Shown here piece by piece: positions 52,267 through 59,892 of a stretch of 64,000 bases of DNA. The translations under genes and the position numbers were made by a program. Within the stretch, counting starts at the first letter, position 1. Each line of letters opens with the position of its first letter. The notes beneath the pieces are model-generated. The model did no database searches. It saw only the letters and a list, made by a program, of their open reading frames with translations, and had not been told where the DNA came from. The DNA comes from Azospirillum sp. 412522 (GTDB lineage Bacteria; Pseudomonadota; Alphaproteobacteria; Azospirillales; Azospirillaceae), in contig NZ_RWIJ01000027.1 in NCBI RefSeq assembly GCF_019805165.1, positions 24,213 to 88,212 on the forward strand, written 5' to 3'.

Positions 52267-53943
52267 ATGGGCCGCATGTCACGATCGAGGCGTCTGATGC
52301 TTGCTGCAGGATTGATGATGATGGGTTTGCATGCGTGCGCGGGGATGCCGCAACTTTCCCCCTTGGCCCTGGACGCGCCGGTGACCGGCCATGTCGCCGC
52401 TCCGCATGGAGCGGGCGAAAGCGGGGGCGCCGTTCATCCGCTGGCGCTGGAGGACGGCGATTATGTGGAAGGCACGCTGGACTCCGGCAGCGAGGCCGCG
52501 GAACTGCGCCTGATCGACCGGCAGGGCCGCTCCCTGCGGCTCCTGCTGGACGGCACCACCGGGCGGGCGACCTTCCGCTTTGTCGCCGGCCCCGACAGCG
52601 CGGCACTGCTGGTCATGCTGCGATCGGGGGGGAACTACGGGCTGGCGCTCACCCGGCGCGTCGCGGCGACGGATCAGGCCGCCGCACCGCGCGATCCCCT
52701 CAGCCCGACCATCGCCGCGCTGGCGGAACGGCTGGCACGGGGCGGCGGCACGGACGAATTCTGGCGCATGGTGGCGGAAAAGGGCTCGCCCCTGGTCGAA
52801 CCGCTGGACGCCGACAGGCCGATGACCAGCGGGCCAATGGCCGGCCAATCTGTGCTGACCTTCCTGGCGCGCGGCGCGCGGCGCAATGTCCGCCTGCTGG
52901 GCGGCCCCTCCTCCAACCACGAGCGGCTTGAGCGGCTCGCAAACAGCGACGTGTGGTTCAAGAGCTTCGTCGTCCCCAACTCGACCCGCCTGTCCTACCA
53001 GATCGCTCCCGACGTCCCCGATTTTCCCGGCACCTGCCGCGAATGCCGCGAAGCCATTCTGGCGCAGCTCCAGGCCGATCCGCTGAACCGCCGTCCCTGG
53101 CCGGCCGACGCGCCCGATCCCTACAACCAACTGTCCCTGGTCGAGCTGTCCAATGCACCGACCCAGCCGGGCATCGACGAGACGGCGGTTCCGGCCGGAC
53201 GGTTGATCGCGGACCGCTTCGTCAGCCGCATCCTGGGCAATGTCCGCGATGTGACCATCTATCTCCCCCCGAACGTGGACCCGAGGGACGCCGGCACGCA
53301 CCTGCTCCTGCTGTTCGACGGACCCGATTACCTGGGGCGCCGGGCGCCGGTGCCGGCGATGCTCGACCGTCTGACCGGTGACGGCCGCCTGCCTCCGATC
53401 ATGACCGTTTTCATCGCCAATCCGAGTGCCGAGGCCCGCGCCCGCGAATTGCCGGCCAACCCCGCTTTCGCCGCCATGCTGGCGGAAGAGCTGCTGCCCT
53501 GGCTCGTCACGAGCACCGGCATCCGTCCCCGGCCCGACCGGACGGTGCTGGCGGGGTCGAGCTATGGCGGGCTGGCGGCGGTGACGGCGGCACTGGCCCG
53601 TCCGGAGCGGTTCGGCAATGCGCTGTCGCTTTCTGGATCCTTCTGGTGGCATCCGGACGACGCACCGCCGGATCGGCCTGAATATGTCGCCGGGCTGGCA
53701 GGGTCGATGGCGAGGCAGCCGGTCCGCATCTTCCTCGGCGCCGGCCTGTTCGAAGGAACGGTCGATGGCGAGATCGGCATCCTTGAAAGCACCCGCCACC
53801 TGCGTGACGTGCTGGAGGCGAAGGGCTACACCGTCTCGCATCGCGAATATGCCGCCGGGCACGACTATTTCGCCTGGCGCGGTGCGCTGGGCGACGGGCT
53901 GCTCGCCCTTTTCGGCACGGCGCGCGCATTGTCCCGATCCTGA
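52267..53943 (+). CDS. Fes-like siderophore esterase with a lipoprotein signal
   Basis: About 558 residues. The N-terminus MLAAGLMMMGLHACAG looks like a lipoprotein signal with lipobox LHAC. A Fes N-terminal domain (residues 145-260, EFWRMVAEKGSPLVEPLD, RNVRLLGGPSSNHERLE) precedes an alpha/beta-hydrolase esterase: VTIYLPPNVDPRD, LLLLFDGPDYLG, GSSYGGLAAVTAAL with the catalytic Ser, LSGSFWWHP and AAGHDYFAW with the His. Such enzymes cut the serine lactone backbone of ferric triscatecholates. Cytoplasmic Fes lacks a signal, so this one probably acts in the periplasm, like IroE. The ATG at 52276 is an alternative start. It follows the NRPS by five bases. Confidence 0.9.
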   Translation: MGRMSRSRRLMLAAGLMMMGLHACAGMPQLSPLALDAPVTGHVAAPHGAGESGGAVHPLALEDGDYVEGTLDSGSEAAELRLIDRQGRSLRLLLDGTTGRATFRFVAGPDSAALLVMLRSGGNYGLALTRRVAATDQAAAPRDPLSPTIAALAERLARGGGTDEFWRMVAEKGSPLVEPLDADRPMTSGPMAGQSVLTFLARGARRNVRLLGGPSSNHERLERLANSDVWFKSFVVPNSTRLSYQIAPDVPDFPGTCRECREAILAQLQADPLNRRPWPADAPDPYNQLSLVELSNAPTQPGIDETAVPAGRLIADRFVSRILGNVRDVTIYLPPNVDPRDAGTHLLLLFDGPDYLGRRAPVPAMLDRLTGDGRLPPIMTVFIANPSAEARARELPANPAFAAMLAEELLPWLVTSTGIRPRPDRTVLAGSSYGGLAAVTAALARPERFGNALSLSGSFWWHPDDAPPDRPEYVAGLAGSMARQPVRIFLGAGLFEGTVDGEIGILESTRHLRDVLEAKGYTVSHREYAAGHDYFAWRGALGDGLLALFGTARALSRS

Positions 53944-54175
53944 GGCGACCGGCTGCGCCCGTTGATCGAGCGGGTGGCGTTGCTCAGCCTCGGGCTGGGC
54001 GCAAACGCAGCGAAGGCCGGCGCTCTATCAGGTTGCGGAAAAACGAACATATTCCGGCCTTTTTCCCTCGCTTCGGCTTGAAAATGGGGTTTCCGACGCC
54101 CGTATTGTCAGAATGGAGCGTCTTTTAGCGCTCCGAGACGCCCGGAGCCTCCGTTGAGGCGGACTTCGGGCGTGA
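53944..54175. other. Gap after the siderophore island, likely end of an IS copy
   Basis: No gene is visible. A hairpin GGAGCG/CGCTCC at 54115-54134 lies close to the stop of the damaged IS5-type transposase gene and may belong to its end. I could not define terminal inverted repeats or a target duplication because the other end of the element is missing. Confidence 0.4.
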
Positions 54176-54929
54176 TTATGCCGTCGCCAGCAGCTTAGGC
54201 AGCCGGATCAGGTTGTAGGCGGTGGCGGTCAGGGTGAACATCCAACCGACGCGGGCCGTGCCGCGATGACGCGTTTTGCGCAAGCCGGCTCCCTTGATCC
54301 AGCCGAACACCTCCTCGATCCGTTTGCGGATTCTTAGGCTGACGGCGTAGCCGGGGTGACGGGTGGTCCGGCCGTTGATCGCCGAGCGGCGGTTGCTCGT
54401 GTTCTGCGCGGCGTGCGCAGCGGCGCCCAGGCTGCGCATGTTCGCCGCGAAGTCCTTGGTGTCATAAGTCTTGTCGGCGCCCACCGTGATGCGGTGGCCG
54501 CCGGGGATCGCCTCGACCATGGAAACCGCCGCTTCGCGTTCAGCCATACCCGTGGCCGCGGTGAGCCGGACATCCACCACCAGGGCATGACGGTTCTCCA
54601 TCAACGCGTGGCCCATGAAGGCCAGCTTCGCCGGTTGCCCGTTTCCCTTGCGGTACAGTCGGGCCTCGGGATCGCCGGTCGAGGCATGGGTCTCGTTGGA
54701 CCGCTTCTCACCATGGAAGTCGCGGTCGCCGTTGCGCCCCGGCCCCGGCGGCTCGCCACTGCCGTCCCCCGCCTTCGGGGGCAGGCTCTTGGACCGGAAG
54801 CTCTTCATGCTGGCCCCGTTCGCCATCGGGCTTGAACCGGTGGCGCCTCGATGGCTCACCGATCAGCGTGCCATCCACCGAGAAATGCTCGTCCGACAGC
54901 AGCGCCTTGACCTTCGGCTGACCCAGCAC
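54176..54929 (-). pseudogene. IS5-type transposase, truncated and frameshifted
   Basis: The C-terminal two thirds are good: HGEKRSNETHASTGDPEARL, AKLAFMGHALMENRHALVVD, RKRIEEVFGWIKGAGLRKTR and VGWMFTLTATAYNLIRLPKL. The part before it, LGQPKVKALLSDEHFSVDGT, is read in another frame. Between DGTLI and ASMKSFR about 37 extra bases (near 54823-54874) break the frame. Everything before LGQPKV is gone, where the sequence turns into the MscS gene. The copy cannot encode an active enzyme. Confidence 0.85.
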
Positions 54930-54932
54930 GAG

Positions 54933-55886
54933 GTGATGCGAACCTCATCCCCGAGGATTTCACGTGCCGGTAGACGAGATCGAAAACCTCATCTTTCGTC
55001 GTGCCAACAGCAGAAAGCTTGGCAACGTGAAAAGAGAGCTTCACCTCGATCGCGTCTGCGTCGAGAGACTGAATGTGTGTGGTTGGCGGGGGATTGGGCA
55101 GGATCGATGTGCAACTCAGCAACACGTCCCGCATAACACTTGAAACGGCACCCGGCGAAACATTTGGGGAAATTCTTACGGTAAGAGCAACTCCGTGCGA
55201 GCGATCCGGTCCGCTCAGATTTGTCAAAGTTGCTTTTGCCAAGCTGCTGTTGGGGAGAATGATGAGGTCATTCGTGTCGCTGAGCAAATGAGTGGCGCGC
55301 CAGTTGGTTTCGAGAACCTGGCCTTCTATGCCGTCCCCCAACGAGATCCAATCCCCAACGGCATAAGGGCGGCTGATGTTCAGAGCGATGCCCGAGAAGA
55401 CATTGCTCAACGTGCTTTGCATCGCAAGGCCGACGATGATGGCGAAGACACCAGATGTCGCGATGAGGGTGCCGACCGGAAAATTGAAAACATTGGCAGC
55501 TATCGACAAGGCGGTGCCGACATAGATCATGCCAATGATCAGATCCTGGAGGAGTCGGCCTTCGCGGGTCCGCCGTTCGAAAGTCAGAAATGCTCGAACG
55601 AAACCGACCAGGGACAATGCCCCGTTCGTCCACCTGATCATTCTGGCAAGGCCGGCGAATACCCTCTGTGGAACGGAGCTATTCGATGTTCCGGCCTCCT
55701 AGGGAACGATACCGTGGTAGAATAGAAGAATAGTGAGCGCTATGAAAAGAACAACTGCCCGGCAAAGCGATGTGTCGGTCTATTCCGGAGAGCAACGTGA
55801 GTAAGAAGCGCCCCTATCGAAGCCAGAACCCCCGTCTGAACAAGTGGATCCCGAGCAAACATCATAAGGTTGAGATAGATGCTCAT
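54933..55886 (-). pseudogene. MscS-family mechanosensitive channel, broken
   Basis: The start MMSIYLN region at 55886 has AAAGGAA upstream. The first frame ends in RFAGQLFFS and a stop at about 55742; the continuation IALTILLFYHGIVP lies in another frame, then an in-frame TAG at about 55700, then EAGTSNSSVPQRVFAGLARM and a good MscS body (LIATSGVFAIIVGLAMQSTL, RPYAVGDWISLGDGIEGQV, LLSDTNDLIILPNSSLAKAT). The 3' end after SSGMRFAS is cut by the IS5-type remnant. So one frameshift, one stop and one truncation make it a clear pseudogene of a small-conductance channel. Confidence 0.85.
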
Positions 55887-56026
55887 CATTTCCTTTGGAA
55901 GAACGCCAGAAGATAATCTAACGCCGATCAGATCGCTGAATGATGCACATCGATAAAGTTCATACCCATGCCATACGGTTCTCAAAACAATAATCAAGTT
56001 ACGCTATAGTGTAAATGTGGTCGCGG

Positions 56027-57142
56027 TTAACGCCGGAATGCAAGCGCAACGGCAATTGCGCTATAGAGTCCTGCCAAAGCCCACAACGTCAGGAAGGGTT
56101 CGGCGACCTCCGAGAGGGGTGCCCCAAGCTGGGCCACGCGGACAAGCCCGTCGATCGCCGATGTGCTTGGCAGCAACCGGGCGATCAGACGAACCGCTTC
56201 CGGCATCGCTTCCGGCGGCCAAGCGAAACCCGCCAGGAAGAAGACGGGCAGGCCGACCGCCGCAGTGGCGAGTTGCGCCGCCAGGGGAGTGCGAAAAACC
56301 GCCGCGGCGATGAGGCCAAGCCCGCTGACGGCGAGTGCGAAGGGCAGCGCGAAGAAAAGGATTGTTACGGTCGAGCCCAGGCGCGGCACGTCATAAAGAT
56401 AGGGAAGGGCAATCAGGTAGAAGGGCAGGATCAAGCTTTCCGGCACCAGATAGGCCATGTATTTGCCGGTCACGGTCGCCAGCGGCCCTGCCCTGGGCCG
56501 GTCAGGATCGGGAGTGGTGCCGAGCAGGCCGGTTCCGATCAGCAGAAGCTGCTGCAGGATCAGGACGAAAGCCGCCGGCAGCAGATAGGTCGCATAGCCT
56601 CCCTGCGGATTGAACAGCGGCACCGCTGTCAGCGGCATCGGGTCGACGACGGCGCCGGCCACCGCCGGATCGACACCGGCACCGACCAGCCGTGCGCTTT
56701 CGACCTCCGCCCCGAGCGTTCTTGCCACGGCCGAAACGGCACCGGTAATCCGCTGATAGATCAGGAAATAGCTGGCGTCCGCGTAGAGAGCGACCGGGGA
56801 AGGCCGCCCATGCAACAGGTCGCGCTCGAAATTCCCGGGGATCAGCAGGATGCCCGACACGGCGCGTTCGAAAACGGCGCGCTGGGCACTCGGAAGATCG
56901 GGCAGGACCAGGGCGACACTCACGTCGGAGGTCGCGTCGAGCCGACGGACCATCTCCCGGCTGCTGCCGGTCCCGTCGCGGTCCACCACCACGACCGGGA
57001 CGTCGCGCAGCGCCTCGTTGAGGTAGGGCTGCGGATAGAACGCAGCGTAAATCGCCGCCGCCAGGATGAGCACGGAAAAGGCCGGGCGCACGGTGAAAAT
57101 GCGGTGGAGTTCGTGACGGAACACGGCGAAAATCGCACTCAT
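56027..57142 (-). CDS. ABC-2 type exporter permease (second of a pair)
   Basis: 371 residues: one N-terminal helix (VLILAAAIYAAFYPQPYL), a periplasmic domain of about 140 residues (VVVVDRDGTGSSREMVRRLD, SGILLIPGNFERDLL), then five helices with a C-terminal LPVFFLAGFAWPPEAMPEAV. This is the YhhJ/YbhR layout. The start ATG overlaps the stop of the first permease (ATGA); the open frame to 57658 lies inside that gene. With its partner and the HlyD protein it should form an efflux system, but no ATPase is coded nearby. Confidence 0.88.
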   Translation of the reverse strand: MSAIFAVFRHELHRIFTVRPAFSVLILAAAIYAAFYPQPYLNEALRDVPVVVVDRDGTGSSREMVRRLDATSDVSVALVLPDLPSAQRAVFERAVSGILLIPGNFERDLLHGRPSPVALYADASYFLIYQRITGAVSAVARTLGAEVESARLVGAGVDPAVAGAVVDPMPLTAVPLFNPQGGYATYLLPAAFVLILQQLLLIGTGLLGTTPDPDRPRAGPLATVTGKYMAYLVPESLILPFYLIALPYLYDVPRLGSTVTILFFALPFALAVSGLGLIAAAVFRTPLAAQLATAAVGLPVFFLAGFAWPPEAMPEAVRLIARLLPSTSAIDGLVRVAQLGAPLSEVAEPFLTLWALAGLYSAIAVALAFRR

Positions 57143-58365
57143 GGCGCCGACCCGCCGTGAACCGCCGTGGTGCGCCCGGTGCCCGCCCGCCTGCGTCGGG
57201 CACGCAGCCCTTCCAACCGCCACGCGGCCAGCCCGGCCAGCCCGATCACCAAAGCGGCGAGGATCAGCACCGGCGGCCAGGACAGGTCGGACGGCGTGCC
57301 GCGGACGGTCTGGTCGATCCGTGCCGTCAGGTACCAGGTTCCCGGCAGCAGCGTCCCATAGCCCTGGGCGAAGGCGCTCATGCCGAGGCGCGGAAAACCG
57401 ATGCCCATGAAGCCGAAGGCTGGCGCGGTCAGCAGCGTCCCGATGCTGACCGCCATCGCGGTGGAACGCAGGAACAGCGCCAGCAGGACGCCGAGCAGTT
57501 GGCAGGCCAGCAGGAACAGGATGCCTGCGAGGAGCAGAATGCCCCGCTGACCCCGCAAGGGCAGTTCCAGCACGCCGAACAGAACGGAGTCGGCGATGCC
57601 GAGCACCATCAGGGACAGGATCGTGTAGGGCAGCACCTTCCCCGCCATCGCCGACCACAGCCCGCCGCCCAACCTTCTGAGAATCGCCAGCCGGTGCCGC
57701 GTCTCGACATCCAGGCCGACCGAATAGGCGGACGCCACCACCACCACCACCTGAAGCAGGCTGGGCAACAGCGCCGCCAGCAGGAAATGGGCATAATTCA
57801 GGGTCGGGTTGAACAGGCCGTGGACCTGGACCGGGATTGGTGCCAGGGAGGCCTGGGCGGCGTCCATCGGCTGGCCCTGGGCCGTGCGCAGCGACAGTCG
57901 GATGCCGGCCGCCACCGTCGGGACCGCATTGCTGACCCCGCGCAGGACGAGGTTGCCGGAGGTCAGCGTCTGGGTGTTGTAGAAGAACACCACCTCCGGC
58001 CGGCGGGCGGCCTTCACGTCCCGTTCCAGATCGCGCGGAATCATCAGCAGCCCGTGGACGGTGCCGGACAGGATCAGCCGCCGCCCTTCGGCAAGGTCGG
58101 CGACGCGATGCGCAACCGCAACATCGGGCGTGGCGTCCACTGTGCGGACGATGGCGCGCGACAGATCGGAACCGTCGAGGTCGAGCACGGCGATCGGCAG
58201 GCGGGTGGCGAGACCGGCGCTGAAGATCGCCATCAGCAGCCCCATCAGGCCAAGCGGCAGAAGGGTCACGAGCACCAGCAGACCCGGGCGGCGCCGACGC
58301 AGCCAGACCAGTTCACGCTGGAAGACCAGCAGGAAGCCGGGACGCAACCCGTTGCGGGGCCGCAT
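57139..58365 (-). CDS. ABC-2 type exporter permease (first of a pair)
   Basis: 408 residues with the same plan as its neighbour: helix near 28-50 (LLVLVTLLPLGLMGLLMAIF), periplasmic domain (IAVLDLDGSDLSRAIVRTVD, HGLLMIPRDLERDVK, FFYNTQTLTSGN), helices from about 195, and FGFMGIGFPRLGMSAFAQGY before the last helix. It begins one base after the HlyD stop and overlaps the next permease by four bases. The two permeases may form a heterodimer, as in YbhS/YbhR. The substrate is unknown. Confidence 0.88.
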   Translation of the reverse strand: MRPRNGLRPGFLLVFQRELVWLRRRRPGLLVLVTLLPLGLMGLLMAIFSAGLATRLPIAVLDLDGSDLSRAIVRTVDATPDVAVAHRVADLAEGRRLILSGTVHGLLMIPRDLERDVKAARRPEVVFFYNTQTLTSGNLVLRGVSNAVPTVAAGIRLSLRTAQGQPMDAAQASLAPIPVQVHGLFNPTLNYAHFLLAALLPSLLQVVVVVASAYSVGLDVETRHRLAILRRLGGGLWSAMAGKVLPYTILSLMVLGIADSVLFGVLELPLRGQRGILLLAGILFLLACQLLGVLLALFLRSTAMAVSIGTLLTAPAFGFMGIGFPRLGMSAFAQGYGTLLPGTWYLTARIDQTVRGTPSDLSWPPVLILAALVIGLAGLAAWRLEGLRARRRRAGTGRTTAVHGGSAP

Positions 58366-58366
58366 C

Positions 58367-59347
58367 TCAATGCCCCTGCCGGACCCAGATGGCGCTCATT
58401 CCCGGCCGCAATCCCTCCACCGGCTCGGCCGGAACGGCCCGGACTTCGAAGGTTCGCAGATCGAAGTCGCCGGTGGCGCGGGTCGCCCGCCACGTCGCGT
58501 ATTGCCCCTGGACGTTGATCACCGTCACACGCACCGGAATCTCCTTCGACCCGAGGGCCGGGACGGTGATCCGGAAGCTGTCGCCGACGGTCAGGCCGGT
58601 CAGCAGATCTTCGCGCAGGTTGAAGGTGAACCACGGGTGCGCAATGTCCACCATGGAGAAGAGTGGCGCGCCGGCACTGAAATTCTCGCCCAGCTCGGCC
58701 ACCTTGGTGGTGATCTCGCCATCCATGGGCGCACGGACGACCATCTCCTCCACATCGACGGACCGCTGGCGGAGCGCTGCTTCCGCCTGCTTGACCTGGG
58801 CGGCGGCCAGGGCCCGCTCCTCCGGGCTGGCGCCCGTAACGGCGAGATGCAGCGCGGCCTCCGCCGACTCGCGTTTGCGAATGGCGGCCTCCAGATTGCG
58901 CGCCGCCTCGTCCAGCCGGGCCTGCGGGGTATTGCCGGAGCGGATGAGCTGGGCCTGCCGGCCGTAATTGTCCTGATAGAGGGTGACGTCGGCATCCGCC
59001 GAGGCCAGATCGGCCCGTCTCGCGGTGATGGTCTCGGGCCGCGTGCTGTTGACCCGGTCGAGGTCGGCCCTGGCGACGCCGAGCGCGGCCTGTGCGGCGG
59101 ACAATGCCGCCACCAGTTGCGGGCTTTCCAGTTCGACCAACATTGTCCCGCGTGCCACCCTGTCGCCGGTATCGGCGCCCAGCTTGGCGACACGGCCCGA
59201 AACGCGGGGGCTGATGTCGACCCGGTCGGCCGACACCTCCCCCTGGACGGTCAGTGGCGGCGGCCGCGTCGCAAACCACAAGGTCGTGCCGAGTGCCGCG
59301 ATGGCGGCAGCCCCGATCACCCAGCGAAGAGCCCTCATCCCCATCAT
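58367..59347 (-). CDS. HlyD-type periplasmic adaptor of the ABC-2 exporter
   Basis: About 326 residues: an N-terminal anchor (LRWVIGAAAIAALGTTLWFA), lipoyl half (VDISPRVSGRVAKLGADTGD), a long coiled coil (residues 80-185), the second lipoyl half (EEMVVRAPMDGEITTKVAEL) and a barrel domain ending in VEGLRPGMSAIWVRQGH. It resembles YhiI/EmrA-like adaptors. I place the start at about 59347 (MMGMRALRW); the open frame to 59485 overlaps the upstream gene. It should connect the permease pair with an outer-membrane channel. Confidence 0.88.
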   Translation of the reverse strand: MMGMRALRWVIGAAAIAALGTTLWFATRPPPLTVQGEVSADRVDISPRVSGRVAKLGADTGDRVARGTMLVELESPQLVAALSAAQAALGVARADLDRVNSTRPETITARRADLASADADVTLYQDNYGRQAQLIRSGNTPQARLDEAARNLEAAIRKRESAEAALHLAVTGASPEERALAAAQVKQAEAALRQRSVDVEEMVVRAPMDGEITTKVAELGENFSAGAPLFSMVDIAHPWFTFNLREDLLTGLTVGDSFRITVPALGSKEIPVRVTVINVQGQYATWRATRATGDFDLRTFEVRAVPAEPVEGLRPGMSAIWVRQGH

Positions 59348-59387
59348 CCCCAAGCCTGCCCCGGTCGCGACGCCGTTCCCGGTTCCG

Positions 59388-59861
59388 TCACGCCCGGTCC
59401 CCTTCCTTCCACGAAAGGGTCGCACCGATATCGCCCGGCATGCCAGAAGGAAAATCGACGATGGCGACCTCCATCTGAAATCCACGCGGCTTCAGCTCCC
59501 GCTCCCAAAAATCGTAGAAGTCCCGGGCGAAGCCCTGAAGCGTCGACGGCCAGTCCTTCTCCCGCGCATTGATCGCCCGCCCGCCGTCGCTGCACCACGC
59601 GCTCGGGAAGCGGCCGAGAAAAAGCTGCATCTCGCCGTTCGCCGCGGCGTTTCCAATGCGTGTGGTCAGATGGGCGACGAAGTCCGGCGTGACCGTGCGA
59701 TGCAGGAACATCTCCTTCTGATGCTTCAGCTCCTCCTCCGCAGCCTTGCGCTTGCGTGCTTCCTCGGCGAGCAGGGCGGATTTCTGCTGGGCGACAAGGC
59801 TGCGGACATCGGCGGCCGACGGCAGGCCGGGTTGAGCGCCGGTCGGTTGAGCATCAGTCAT
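59388..59861 (-). CDS. Small unknown protein with coiled coil, next to DUF3141 gene
   Basis: 157 residues. An N-terminal Pro/Ala-rich part precedes a charged coiled-coil helix (residues 22-52, QKSALLAEEARKRKAAEEEL) and a compact domain with LFLGRFPSAWCSDGGRAIN, FYDFWERELKPRGFQ and VAIVDFPSGMPGDIGATLSW. I do not recognise a named family. Its site between the PHA-synthase-like gene (32 bases away) and the exporter suggests a partner role to the DUF3141 protein, perhaps phasin-like, but that is a guess. A start at GTG or ATG nearer the coiled coil is less likely. Confidence 0.75.
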   Translation of the reverse strand: MTDAQPTGAQPGLPSAADVRSLVAQQKSALLAEEARKRKAAEEELKHQKEMFLHRTVTPDFVAHLTTRIGNAAANGEMQLFLGRFPSAWCSDGGRAINAREKDWPSTLQGFARDFYDFWERELKPRGFQMEVAIVDFPSGMPGDIGATLSWKEGDRA

Positions 59862-59892
59862 GGTATGTTCCCGTTCTTCCTGTCCAATGGCG

